This document shows, piece by piece, positions 40,748 to 50,900 of a stretch of DNA of 64,000 nucleotides (positions within the stretch are counted from its first letter, which is position 1; each line of letters opens with the position of its first letter). The stretch comes from Paradevosia sp036499825 (GTDB lineage Bacteria > Pseudomonadota > Alphaproteobacteria > Rhizobiales > Devosiaceae): assembly GCA_036499825.1 (NCBI GenBank), contig DASYCZ010000026.1, positions 1,045,625 through 1,109,624 of the forward strand, in the 5' to 3' direction. A program made the position numbers and the translations under genes. A model generated the notes under the pieces. That model made no database searches, was not told the origin of the DNA, and worked only from the letters and a program-made list of their open reading frames with translations.

Positions 40748-41764
40748 CTAAAGCCACTTGCGGTGATGCATCCACCACATGGTGCCGACGCCCAAGAGGC
40801 CGAGAAGAAGGGCCACGATCCAGAAGGCATGCGGGTTGTCGGCAAATGGAATCCCCGCAACGTTCATCCCGAGCACGCCGCTGATCACGGTCAGCGGCAT
40901 GAACACCACCGTGACCGCCGCCAGGATAAGCATGGCGCGGTTCATTTCCTCGGCGCGTCCATCCATGATCTGTTCATGCACCAGCACGGCACGTTCGGAG
41001 AGCGCCTGCAATTCGTCACCGAGACGCGAGGCACGGGCGCCGGCTTCGCGCAGCTTCCGTCGATCACTCACGGTGAAGAAGGAGAGATCCTCGATCTCCA
41101 GCGTATTGAGCACGTCGCGTTGCGGCCACAGCAGCTTGCGGAAAGAGATCAGCGTGCGGCGCAGTTCGGCCAGCTTGGCGCGGCTGTCGTCACGGCGGGT
41201 CTCAAGCAGTTCATCCTCGATGTCGTCGAGTTCATCGCCCAGGCGCTCCACCAGAGGCTCCAGCCGGTCCGTAGCACGAAGGCACAGCCGCGCCACGAAA
41301 TCAGCCGGCGAAATGGGCGCGTGATGGCTCGTCTCCCACTGGGAGAAGCCGAAGAACTCGGGAATATTGAGTTCCGAGGCGATGATGACCCGCCCCTTCT
41401 CGATCCACAGGCTGGCGAATTGCCGGCCGACATCGTCCGCCTCGGCGCCGGGGCGAATGACCCGGAAGATTGCCATCGCCTTGTCGTCCAGCACGGTGCA
41501 CCGGGACCGCGAAGTGCGGTTGCCGAGCATGTCGGCATTGAACATGCCGAGCTCTTCCTTGAGCCAGACCTTGAAAGCCGGGTCCTGCCCCCTGCCCGCG
41601 ATGAGGATGAAGCCCTTCGCCGGAACACGCGTGTGCTCCTGGTCGGTCGGCACGCGCGCCACGCCGCCGCGACCGTCGAAAACGGCCGCGATCGCGGATT
41701 TGATGACCGGCACTTCCGCCACGCGGACGGTACCGGCTTTCGGCGTCGAGGGCAGATCGTCCAT
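40748..41764 (-). CDS. CorA family transporter, ZntB-like
   Basis: A 338-residue inner-membrane protein. A large N-terminal cytoplasmic domain (about 1-275, with coiled helices KLAELRRTLISFRKLL...) precedes two C-terminal membrane helices joined by the GMNVAGIPF signature, the GMN selectivity motif of CorA pores. The sequence after GMN and the N-terminal VFDGRGG resemble ZntB proton-coupled zinc transporters more than magnesium CorA. Pentameric. Single gene following valS by 17 bases on the same strand, so it may share the valS transcript. Confidence 0.9.
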   Translation of the reverse strand: MDDLPSTPKAGTVRVAEVPVIKSAIAAVFDGRGGVARVPTDQEHTRVPAKGFILIAGRGQDPAFKVWLKEELGMFNADMLGNRTSRSRCTVLDDKAMAIFRVIRPGAEADDVGRQFASLWIEKGRVIIASELNIPEFFGFSQWETSHHAPISPADFVARLCLRATDRLEPLVERLGDELDDIEDELLETRRDDSRAKLAELRRTLISFRKLLWPQRDVLNTLEIEDLSFFTVSDRRKLREAGARASRLGDELQALSERAVLVHEQIMDGRAEEMNRAMLILAAVTVVFMPLTVISGVLGMNVAGIPFADNPHAFWIVALLLGLLGVGTMWWMHHRKWL

Positions 41765-41781
41765 GATGATCCTCGCTGGCC

Positions 41782-44517
41782 TTAGCTCAGTCTTGCCAAG
41801 GCAGCCGCGATCTTATCGCGCCGTTCGATGGCATCGGCACGACGGCCGCGCTGTTCCTCGATCACTTCTTCGGGGGCCTTGGCGACGAACTGCTCGTTAC
41901 CGAGCTTCTTGTCGATACCGGTGATCTCTCCATCCAGCTTGGCGATGTCCTTGCCCAGCCGCACCTGTTCGGCGGCGATATCGATGATGCCGGCAAGCGG
42001 CAGCACCCAGGTGGCTTCGCCGATGACGAACTGCGCCGAGCCAGCGGGAACGGTCTCCACCGAGGCGATGTCCTCGATGCGGGCCATGCGCTGGATCAGC
42101 GCCGAAGCAGCGTCGAGGCGCCCGGCCGTGACGGCGTTCTGGCCGACGACGCGCAGTGGGATCTTGGCGGCGACCGGCACGTTCATGTCGGCGCGAATGG
42201 AGCGAATGGCCGAGATCAATTCAATCAGCCAGCCGATCTCCGCATCGGCCTCGGCATCATCGAGACCCGAAAGCTCGGGCCATTCGGTGAGAACCAGCAG
42301 CTTTTCGCGGGCCGGACCCGCCTTGCCGGTTTCCGCCCACAGCTCTTCTGTAACGAAGGGCATGATCGGATGCAGTATCTTGAGGATCTGATCGAGAGCC
42401 CATGCGGCGGTGGCGCGGGTCTCGGCCTTGGCGGCCGCGTCCTCGCCGGAGAACACCGGCTTGGCCAGTTCCACGAACCAGTCGCAGAACGTGCCCCAGA
42501 CGAAATCGTAGGCATGGTTGGCCGCTTCGTTGAACTTGTAGTCAACGATGGCGGCCGTCACATCGGCGCCGGCACGCGCGGTGGCTCCGACGATCCAGCG
42601 GTTGAGCGCCAGTTTATTGGCCCTGGGATCATAGAACTCGACACGCTTGCACTCGTTCATCTCCAGGAAGCGCGCGGCATTCCAGAGCTTGGTGACGAAG
42701 TTGCGATAGCCCTCGACACGGCTGATCGACAGGCGCAGGTCGCGACCCTGCGCGGCCATGGCGGCGAGCGTGAAGCGCGTAGCGTCAGCGCCATACTGGT
42801 CGACCAGGTTGAGCGGATCGATGACGTTGCCCTTGGTCTTGCTCATCTTCTGGCCCTTCTCGTCGCGGACCAGTGCATGCATGTAGACGGTGTGGAACGG
42901 CTCCTCGCCCAGGAATTCGAGCCCCATCATCATCATCCTGGCAACCCAGAAGAAGATGATGTCGAAGCCGGTGACCAGGACGCTGGTGGGGTAATACTTC
43001 TTGAGCTCGACGGTTTCGTCAGGCCAGCCCAGCGTCGAGAAGGGCCACAGCGCCGAGGAGAACCAGGTATCGAGCACGTCCTCGTCGCGGCGCAGGTCGA
43101 CCGGATTGCCGTAGTGCTTGAGCGCCGCAGCCGCGGCCTCATCGGCGCTGGAGGCCACGAAGACATGCCCGTCCGGGCCGTACCACGCCGGGATCTGATG
43201 ACCCCACCAGAGCTGGCGCGAGATACACCACGGGCGGATGTTTTCCAGCCAGGCGAAATAGGTGTTCTGGTATTGCTGCGGCACGAACTTGGTGCGGCCT
43301 TCGCGCACCGAGGCGAGCGCTGGCTGAGCCAGGATTTCCGCCTGCACGAACCACTGGTCCGTCAGGTACGGCTCGATGACGACGAGCTTGGACTTCTCAT
43401 CATGAGGCACCATGATCTTCTTGTCTTCGACATGGTCGAAAGCGCCCAGCGCCTCAAGGTCCGCCAGGATCCGCTTGCGGGCCTCGAAGCGGTCAAGGCC
43501 GCGATAGGCTTCGGGCGCGCTATCGTTGATCGAGGCGGTGGTGGTGAAGATATTGATCTGTTCGAGCTTGTTGCGCTCGCCCACCTCGAAATCGTTGAAG
43601 TCGTGCGCTGGCGTGATCTTCACCGCACCCGAGCCGAGCTTGGGATCGGCATAGGTATCGCCAACGATCGGGATGCGGCGGCCCACCAGCGGCAGTTCGA
43701 CGAACTTGCCGATCAGCCCCTTGTAGCGCTCATCCTCCGGGTGCACGGCGACGCCGCTGTCCCCCAGCATGGTTTCAGGGCGGGTGGTCGCCACCACGAT
43801 ATAGTCGCGCGTCTCGTATTCGGTCGGCTTGCCCTCGTCGTCGAAGGCGATCGGAAACTCATAGGTGACGCCATCCGCGAGCGGATAGCGCAGATGCCAC
43901 ATCTTGCCGTTGACCTCGATGTTCTCGACTTCGAGATCCGACACCGCGGTTTCCAGCCCCGGGTGCCAGTTGACGAGGCGCTTGGCGCGATAGATCAGGC
44001 CGCGATTGTAGAGCTCGACGAACACCTTGACGACGGCACGGACCATCTGGTCGTCCGATTGCCCGCGATCGCCCATGGTGAAGCGCTCACGCGACCAATC
44101 GGCCGAGGAGCCGAGCCGGCGCAGCTGGTTCATGATGGCGCCGCCGCTCTCGGCTTTCCATTCCCAGACCCGTTCAAGGAATTTCTCGCGACCCATCTCG
44201 CGGCGGCCGGGTAGCTGGCGCTCCATCAGCTGGCGTTCGACGATCATCTGCGTGGCGATGCCGGCATGGTCAGTGCCCGGCTGCCACAGCACGTCCTTCC
44301 CGCGCATGCGTTCGAAGCGGACCAGGATGTCCTGGATGGTGTTGTTCAGCGCGTGGCCGATATGGAGCGAGCCCGTGACGTTGGGCGGCGGGATCACGAT
44401 CGTGAAGGTCTCGGCGCCCGGCTTGGCCCCTGCCCCGGCGGCAAAGGCATCAGCGTTGATCCAGGCCTGGTAGATGCGGCCTTCGACGGCACCGGGCTCG
44501 TAAGTCTTATCGATCAT
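41782..44517 (-). CDS. valS: Valine--tRNA ligase
   Basis: A 911-residue class I synthetase. The HIGH motif is in PPNVTGSLHIGHALN, the KMSKS motif is KMSKTKGN, the editing CP1 insertion spans about 190-390, and the C-terminal coiled coil (AEQVRLGKDIAKLDGEITGIDKKL) characteristic of ValS is present. ATG 44515-44517 begins MIDKTYEPG; a TTG four codons upstream is possible but less conserved. Follows popZ by 115 bases. Confidence 0.98.
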   Translation of the reverse strand: MIDKTYEPGAVEGRIYQAWINADAFAAGAGAKPGAETFTIVIPPPNVTGSLHIGHALNNTIQDILVRFERMRGKDVLWQPGTDHAGIATQMIVERQLMERQLPGRREMGREKFLERVWEWKAESGGAIMNQLRRLGSSADWSRERFTMGDRGQSDDQMVRAVVKVFVELYNRGLIYRAKRLVNWHPGLETAVSDLEVENIEVNGKMWHLRYPLADGVTYEFPIAFDDEGKPTEYETRDYIVVATTRPETMLGDSGVAVHPEDERYKGLIGKFVELPLVGRRIPIVGDTYADPKLGSGAVKITPAHDFNDFEVGERNKLEQINIFTTTASINDSAPEAYRGLDRFEARKRILADLEALGAFDHVEDKKIMVPHDEKSKLVVIEPYLTDQWFVQAEILAQPALASVREGRTKFVPQQYQNTYFAWLENIRPWCISRQLWWGHQIPAWYGPDGHVFVASSADEAAAAALKHYGNPVDLRRDEDVLDTWFSSALWPFSTLGWPDETVELKKYYPTSVLVTGFDIIFFWVARMMMMGLEFLGEEPFHTVYMHALVRDEKGQKMSKTKGNVIDPLNLVDQYGADATRFTLAAMAAQGRDLRLSISRVEGYRNFVTKLWNAARFLEMNECKRVEFYDPRANKLALNRWIVGATARAGADVTAAIVDYKFNEAANHAYDFVWGTFCDWFVELAKPVFSGEDAAAKAETRATAAWALDQILKILHPIMPFVTEELWAETGKAGPAREKLLVLTEWPELSGLDDAEADAEIGWLIELISAIRSIRADMNVPVAAKIPLRVVGQNAVTAGRLDAASALIQRMARIEDIASVETVPAGSAQFVIGEATWVLPLAGIIDIAAEQVRLGKDIAKLDGEITGIDKKLGNEQFVAKAPEEVIEEQRGRRADAIERRDKIAAALARLS

Positions 44518-44632
44518 CGTGAGTTCCAACAGGTCTGGCCCGCCAGGTATGATCCTGACGGGCCCGTAATTCGGTTCAGTCTTGAAGCAAAAGCGCGGTG
44601 ACTATGTCAACAAGCTAGGCTTCCAGCCAGGC

Positions 44633-45382
44633 TCATTCAAGGCCGCGGGAAACCCGGGCGATTTCCTTTTCGACCATGCGCTCGACAACGGTCGGCAGGT
44701 TTTCGTCCAGCCATTCCTTCAGCATGGGACGCAGCATGTCGCGCATGAGAGCCTCGAGGGTCAGCCCCTCATTGCCGACAGGCAGATGGGTGATGCGAGA
44801 GAATGTGTGGCGCACGGCGGCATCCGTGGTTGGTTCAAGGAGTTGTTCGGCGAGATCGCTGCTGAGCGTGGGATCGGGCATGGGAGCAGTTTCCGCGATT
44901 GTGGGGGTTGCAAGGCGCAGCCCCACCGGCTGCGGTTCGGGAATCGGTGCCGAAAATTGCATGGGCTCTTCCATCTCGATTTCGGCTTCCGGTTCAGCTT
45001 CTTCTTCGTCGTCTTCGGCGACGAAGGTGACGTCCTGCATGTCGACCAGGCTCGGCTCCGGCAGCTTCAGGTCGTCATCGGCATTGAAATCGGCACCGAA
45101 CGAGATGGCCTCGACTTGCGGGGTCTCTTCGGGTTCGGCCACGATCTGTGCAGCAGACAGGGCAAGCGGCTCATCGTCCTCGACGTCCGTGGGCATTTCG
45201 AAGGCTGGCGCCGCCTTGGGCAGCGGCGCCATGGGCCGCGCTACAGCCGGGGCAGCATCGACTACCGATGGCTGGTAGGCTGGACGGCGAGGCGCGGGAG
45301 CCGCGTCATCGTCGGCGATGATCTGCCGGATGGACGACAGGATCTCGTCCATCGACGGTTCTTTTGGCGCGGGCTTATTCAT
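44633..45382 (-). CDS. popZ: Polar organizing protein PopZ family (DUF2497)
   Basis: A 249-residue protein with the PopZ layout: a short conserved N-terminal helix (EPSMDEILSSIRQIIADDD) for partner binding, a Pro/Glu/Ala-rich acidic linker (about 30-180), and a C-terminal helical oligomerisation region (LTLEALMRDMLRPMLKEWLDENLPTVVERMVEKEI). PopZ forms a polar matrix that anchors chromosome origins and cell-cycle regulators. ATG 45380-45382 follows GAGG with 5-base spacing. Placement directly upstream of valS is conserved in alphaproteobacteria, which supports the name. Confidence 0.9.
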   Translation of the reverse strand: MNKPAPKEPSMDEILSSIRQIIADDDAAPAPRRPAYQPSVVDAAPAVARPMAPLPKAAPAFEMPTDVEDDEPLALSAAQIVAEPEETPQVEAISFGADFNADDDLKLPEPSLVDMQDVTFVAEDDEEEAEPEAEIEMEEPMQFSAPIPEPQPVGLRLATPTIAETAPMPDPTLSSDLAEQLLEPTTDAAVRHTFSRITHLPVGNEGLTLEALMRDMLRPMLKEWLDENLPTVVERMVEKEIARVSRGLE

Positions 45383-45560
45383 CGATGCCTCACAAGACTT
45401 GCCGGAAAAAACATGGCTTAACGCGACCTTAACCAAGGTAAGCGAATTGATTCGCTGCAGTCACATTAGCCCCGACCGGCACGCTTTTGAACCGAGGGCA
45501 TCCCTCAGACCGCAATCTTCCAACGAAAACTTGCGGGCGCGGGGTGCAAAGCGCCAAACA

Positions 45561-45595
45561 AAAACGCCGCCGCTGCGGAACAGCGACGGCGTTTT
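45561..45595 (-). terminator. Intrinsic terminator of tolC
   Basis: Arms 45561-45575 and 45581-45595 (AAAACGCCG against CGGCGTTTT, with one internal mismatch) enclose CGGAA. On the minus strand the stem is followed by TGTTTGG after TTTT, 20 bases past the tolC stop. The remaining 45383-45560 is the popZ promoter region. Confidence 0.88.
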
Positions 45596-45614
45596 GATGT
45601 GAATGCCTGTCGGC

Positions 45615-47003
45615 TTATTCGTCGGGGATCGACCGCAGTTCCTGCCAGACGTCTTCGACGGTCGCCGTGTATTTGGCAGCGGATTTGATCGCCACCGGCA
45701 GGCCGAGATCCTGGGCGGAGAGCTTGCCGCTGGACGCAACCAGCGCAAACGAGGAAATGATGCGGCTGGTCGTCGCCTGCACCAGCGCCTCGCGAGCAGA
45801 GGTCACCGTGGCCTGGGCGTCGAGCACGTCGAGCGTGGTGCTCTGGCCGACATCGCGGGATTGCACCGTGGCATCGAGTGCGAGGCCGGCGGCATCGAGT
45901 GCCTGCTGCGCCGCATCGATCTGCGCCACCGAGTTCTGCAACGTCGCCCAGGCGGTCACGACCGCCTCGTGCACTTCGTCGCGCGTGGCCTGTGCGTCCA
46001 CTTCGCTCTTCATCTGGCCGATATTGGCCTTGCGCACCGTGGCGCCAAGCTGTCCGCCCGCATAGATCGGGATCGACAGCGACAGGCTCAGGCCACCGGT
46101 CAGCGGCGGGCTGTTTACACCGCCATTGCCGCCGAAGCTCTGAGCCAGACCGATATTGCCACTGACATCGATCGAGGGGCCGAAAGCCGCCTGAGCGGCG
46201 TCGGTACCCGATTGCGCCGCGCGGATAGCCGCCTTGGCGCTCAGAATGGCAGGATGATAGGTATCGGCGCCCTTGAGCGCGGTATCGATCGACTTCGGCA
46301 GCATGCCGCGGAAGTTGAAATCCTGGCTCAGATTCTTCGGCTTGTGGCCGACCCAACGCTCATAGCTCGCCTGGCTCGTCTGCAGGCTGGCAATCGCCGC
46401 CTTGTAGGACGCAATGCCCGTCGCAAGGCTCGTCTGCGCCTGCGAGACGTCGAGCTTGGTGCCCTCGCCGATATCCAGCCGATCATTGGCCGACTTGACC
46501 TGCGCCTGCAGGAAATTGACGTTGTCGGAACGCAGCTTCACCAGCTGAGTGTCGCGGATGACACCCATATAGGCCTGCACCACATCGAGCAGAACGTTCT
46601 GCTCGGCATTGCGCATCGCCTGTTCGGCGACTTCCGTCAGGGCTCGCGCCTGCTCGATCTGAGCATCGGAAAGGCCGTTGTCGAACAGGTTCTGGCCGTA
46701 GCTCACGCCGACACTGGCCTTCTGGCTACCCGTCACGCCGTTGCCACCGCCAAGGGTGGAACCGCCGAGCGAGAAATTGTCGGCAATCGTCGCGCCGATG
46801 CCGACAGTCGGGAGCTTGCCCGCCTTCCGGATCGCGATGTCCTCCGCAGAGGACTTAACGGCCAACAATGCCGACGTAATATTAGGATTGTTCGCGTAGG
46901 CGCTCGCAAGGGCCTCCCGCAAAGACTCCGCTTTGGCCCCAACGGGGACCGCAGCAACCATGAGCGCAACTACGCTCGCACGCAAAACACGAGAATAAAA
47001 CAT
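45615..47003 (-). CDS. tolC: TolC family outer membrane protein
   Basis: A 462-residue exported protein. The signal peptide (SVVALMVAAVPVGAKA) is cleaved before ESLREALASAYANNP, the classical TolC start. Two repeats of long helices with outer-membrane beta-strands follow (for example LDISQAQTSLA-like LDVSQAQTSLATGIA and TLDVLDAQATVTSAREAL). Trimeric exit duct for tripartite efflux and type I secretion. ATG 47001-47003; the longer frame adds residues before the signal. In the conserved pcm-tolC-popZ-valS order. Confidence 0.94.
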   Translation of the reverse strand: MFYSRVLRASVVALMVAAVPVGAKAESLREALASAYANNPNITSALLAVKSSAEDIAIRKAGKLPTVGIGATIADNFSLGGSTLGGGNGVTGSQKASVGVSYGQNLFDNGLSDAQIEQARALTEVAEQAMRNAEQNVLLDVVQAYMGVIRDTQLVKLRSDNVNFLQAQVKSANDRLDIGEGTKLDVSQAQTSLATGIASYKAAIASLQTSQASYERWVGHKPKNLSQDFNFRGMLPKSIDTALKGADTYHPAILSAKAAIRAAQSGTDAAQAAFGPSIDVSGNIGLAQSFGGNGGVNSPPLTGGLSLSLSIPIYAGGQLGATVRKANIGQMKSEVDAQATRDEVHEAVVTAWATLQNSVAQIDAAQQALDAAGLALDATVQSRDVGQSTTLDVLDAQATVTSAREALVQATTSRIISSFALVASSGKLSAQDLGLPVAIKSAAKYTATVEDVWQELRSIPDE

Positions 47004-47122
47004 AACCGACCGCCTCCAGCCCGGGGACATTATGCCGGCTAGCCAGGGTTGCCAACCATCCCAGACAATCCTTGCCAAACATTAATGAAAAAAGAACGGA
47101 CAGGGTGGCGCGCTAGCAACAC

Positions 47123-47194
47123 TGTCCCGAGTCGGGACAACACGCAATGTCCATTCCACAGGGGAACGATCCCATAGCGCCACACAGGTGGCGC
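47123..47194. promoter_or_regulatory. Two inverted repeats in the pcm-tolC intergenic region
   Basis: TGTCCCGA-G-TCGGGACA (47123-47139) and GCGCCAC-ACAG-GTGGCGC (47177-47194) are both perfect. They lie 120-190 bases upstream of tolC and 58-129 bases past the pcm stop. Neither is followed by a T-run on either strand. They could be an operator for tolC, or hairpins ending the pcm mRNA. Confidence 0.4.
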
Positions 47195-47251
47195 AAAATG
47201 TCAAATGGAACGCGCTTGTGCCGGCTGTGGATATGCCGGACGCCGTCGCAA

Positions 47252-47914
47252 CTAAAATACGAACGCTTCGGCAGGCTTGGGCACCGCGAGCGATGGCAGG
47301 CTGGTGTCGAACGCAGCGCGGGCCGTGACGGCGCCCTCAGCCTTGGTAAAGACGTTGGCCGAGGCCGTAGCGCCACGGCGGATAAGGGCAACCAGCCGGC
47401 CGCCCTCCTTGAGATGGGCGAGTAAAGCCGGCGGCACTTCGTCCACCGCCCCCTCCACCACGACGATGTCGTAGCCCGCGCCGACCTTGGGCCCCACCAG
47501 CAACGGCGCCTCGACGATCTCGGCATTGGTGATATCGAGGGCGGAAAGATTGTCGCGCGCCGCAACCACCAGGGCGCCGTCGCTCTCTACGCCGGTGACC
47601 CGGGCGGCGAGGCCCGCCAGCACGGCGACCGAATAGCCGGTGCCGCAACCGATATCGAGCACGCTGTCGCCCTCGCCGATCTCGGCAAGTTGCACGAGAC
47701 GCGCAAAGGGCGCCGGCGCCGCCAGGTAGCGTGGCGACGGAGAAGCGGTCAGCGCGTGGGCCTCATCGATATAGGCCAGCGCCTGGCGCTGCTCGGGCAC
47801 GAAGCGCTCACGCGGCACTTGCCCCATCACCGCCAGCAGATGCCGGTCGGTGATGCTGCTGGTGCGCAACTGATTGTCGACCATGACGGTCCGCGCGCGC
47901 GTGAAATCGGTCAT
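47252..47914 (-). CDS. pcm: Protein-L-isoaspartate O-methyltransferase
   Basis: A 220-residue SAM-dependent methyltransferase. It starts with the family block MVDNQLRTSSITDRHLLAVMGQVPRERFVP and has SAM motif I VLDIGCGTGYSVAVLA. It methylates isoaspartyl residues in aged proteins; several alphaproteobacterial members beside tolC lack a proven substrate. Same strand as tolC, which follows after a 248-base gap holding two inverted repeats. Confidence 0.92.
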   Translation of the reverse strand: MTDFTRARTVMVDNQLRTSSITDRHLLAVMGQVPRERFVPEQRQALAYIDEAHALTASPSPRYLAAPAPFARLVQLAEIGEGDSVLDIGCGTGYSVAVLAGLAARVTGVESDGALVVAARDNLSALDITNAEIVEAPLLVGPKVGAGYDIVVVEGAVDEVPPALLAHLKEGGRLVALIRRGATASANVFTKAEGAVTARAAFDTSLPSLAVPKPAEAFVF

Positions 47915-47981
47915 CGGCTGCCTCGGCTTGCGAAATAGTGCCTCGTCTTAGTCCCGGGCGCAGCCCGGGACAAGAGCGATG

Positions 47982-50900
47982 CTAGCTCCCCTTGACAAGG
48001 AGCCAGCTGCGCACCTCGAACGGCATCAGGTCGGCAGAAGCCGAGCGCTCCTGCTTCTCTTCCAGCAGCGTCACGGCGCCGCCGTTGCGCCAGCCCTGCG
48101 GCAGCGAGAAGCCGAACGCACCGCGCGCACCGCGTGGTTCATAGACGCGCAGCACCAGGCCCTTTCCGTCCTCGGCCGGCTTGATGCCGGACAGCGCGGC
48201 GGTGATGCCGTCGACGCCGACCGGCGTCACCGTGCCGGTTGCGAGCCCGGTCGCCCCCGTTACCAGCAACGGCTGGTTGAGGTCGTCGGCCTCCTCCCGA
48301 ACACCGCCCGTGGCCCAATCGCCTTCATGCGGGAGCAGCGAATAGGTGAACACCTGCTCGCCCTCATCGGCCAGCGGATCGGGATAGATCGGTGAGCGCA
48401 TCAGGCTGAGGCCAAGCACATTGCCGCGTACGGAATGCCCGTATTTGGCGTTGTTGAGCACGGCCACGCCGAAATCGGGCTCGCTGAGGTCGGCGAAGCG
48501 ATGTGCCGGCACTTCGAAGCGGGCTTCGTCCCATGACGTGTTGGTATGAGTAGACCGCCGGACCACTCCATAGGCACACTCAAAGGTCGCGTAGTCGGCC
48601 CGCAGCGCCGCAGGTGTCAGGCTGCGCAGGAAGGCGCGGCGATCGTGCCAGTCGGTCCTGGTCTCGATATCGAGACGCTTGCCGTTGGCGGCCAGCGAAT
48701 AGGTCTGGGTGATGCGGGAATTGCGGAAGCGCTTGACCACCTTGATGGCGCCCAGATGCGGGCCGGCCTCGGTAACCTCGATGCTTTCCACCTCGGTGAG
48801 TTCAGTGCCGCTTTCGACATAGTCCTCGTCGATGTCCCAGGCGTCCCAGCTGCGCGGCTTATCCTGCGCATAGACCCAGAGCTGGTTGCCACGATCGCTC
48901 AAGGCTTCGCGGCCGGTGGCCTTGTGCACGAGGCTGGTGACGGTCCCATCGGGCCCGATCGTCGCCGCGATATGGGCATTCTCCAGCCGGTCGGCCTTGA
49001 CGATGAGGCCAGCGCTGGGCGCGGTATGGTGGTGGTCGAATACGGCTACACCAAGCGGGGGCACGATATCGTCGGTGGCCAGCAGAGCGCCATCGGCCAG
49101 CGTGACACGGACCGGCCGCGGCGACAGCGAGGGATTCACGACGACCAGCGCATCGGTGACATTGCCCTTGGGCAGCTGCGCCGCGATGGCCTCCAGCGCC
49201 CGCTTTTCAACCGCCTTGGCGGCGTCGGTCGCCGCTTCCAGTTCCTCGCGGGCCTCGACATTGATCTCGTGAATGCCCGAGCCCGGGAGGATGTCATGAA
49301 ATTCGTTCTTGAGCACCGTGCGCCACAGCGGCTCGATGCTCTCGGGCACGGCACCGCCAAGCAGCGCCGCCAGCGAACCGACGATCTCGGCCGTGATCAG
49401 CGCCCGTTCGGCATGCCGGTGGCTGCGCTTCACATGGCTTTGCGTGGTGAGCGTCGCGCGGTGCAACTCGAGATAGATCTCGCCGCTCCATACCGGAAGC
49501 TTGCGCTGTTCGGCCGTTGCCTGGGCGCGGGCGTAGAACTCATCCACCCTGCCCCAGCGCGCCTGCGGCAGCGCCGGGAAATCGCGGAGCTGCTTTTCGC
49601 GCGCCACCATTTCGGGCGTCACGCCGCCGCCGCCATCACCGTAGCCGACGGCCAGCAGGGTCTGCGGGTGGTTGACCTTGCCGCGGAAGTTTTTCCAGGT
49701 CGAGGCATAGCTCGATGGCCGGACGATACCGTTATAGCCCTGGATGGGGTTTTCGAAGGTATGAGCCAACACGCGGCTGCCATCGAGACCTTCCCACCAG
49801 AACAGGTCGTGGGGAAATTTGTTGGTCTCGGACCAGTTCACCTTGATGGTGAAGAAGTTGTCGATACCGCCCTGAACCAGCAGTTGCGGCAGCGCGCCGG
49901 AGAAGCCGAAACAGTCCGGCAGCCAGCAGACCGTATGGCGGACGCCGAAGGTCTTCTCGAAATAGCGCTGTCCATAGAGAATCTGGCGCGCCAGGCTCTC
50001 GCCTGTCGGCATGTTGGTGTCGGGCTCGACCCACATGCCGCCGATGGTTTCCCAGGTGCCGGCCTTGACCCGGGTCTTTACCTCTTCCAGCAGCGCCGGA
50101 TCATCTTCCTCAAGCTGCGCATAGTAGGCCGCGGTCGACTGGTTGAAACGGAAATCGGGGCTCTTATCCATCAGCGACAGCGCCGTGTGGAAGGTGCGGC
50201 GCACCTTTCGGCGGGTTTCGCTGTAGGGCCAGAGCCAGGCCAGATCGATATGGGCGTGACCGGTCAGCAGCACTTCGCCGCGCGGGGGGAAGCGTTCCTT
50301 GAGCGCCGTGAGGTCCGCCACCAGCGCATCGCGGGCCGAGGCCACGCTGGCCCGCTCGGCCTGATTAAGCGCTGCCGGCTTGTCGGTCAGCGGCGGCAAT
50401 TGCCAGATTTTCTGCTGCTGTGGCAACGGCGCCGTGCGGGCGATGTAGTCTTCGGTCGACGATGGCCAATGAAGCGAGCGCAACGCCGTTTCCGCCGCCG
50501 TCAGCAGATGCGGCACGACCTCATGATCGCCAAGGATTTCAACGGTTTCGATAATTTGCTGGACAAGAAGATTCAGGTCTTCGAGATCCGGCTCGATGAG
50601 GATCAGCCGCGCCTCGTTGAGGTGCGGATTGCGCACCGGTTCGCCGAAAGGTAGCCGCGGCGTCGTCTCCGTCTCGATGGCGATGCGACGCGCGCGCACG
50701 GGGAATTCCCGGTGATAGGGATCAAGGCCGAAACGCACAGCCTCTTCGCCCGCATAGGTAAGCGACACCAGGCTTTCGCCGCCAACATCGAGCCGCAGAC
50801 GGGTATGTTCCAGAGGCCAGTTGCCAGGCACTTCCGCGGAGGCCTCGAACCGCACCGGACCACCGACTTTCGGCCAGGCGGCACCCAAGGCAATGGCCTG

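Noticed and set aside
42370..44214. A 614-codon plus-strand open frame opposite valS
   Set aside because: GC-rich codon use leaves the antisense frame open; valS is unmistakable on the minus strand.
48546..50654. A 702-codon plus-strand open frame opposite the GH38 gene
   Set aside because: Shadow of the mannosidase gene with no recognisable domain.
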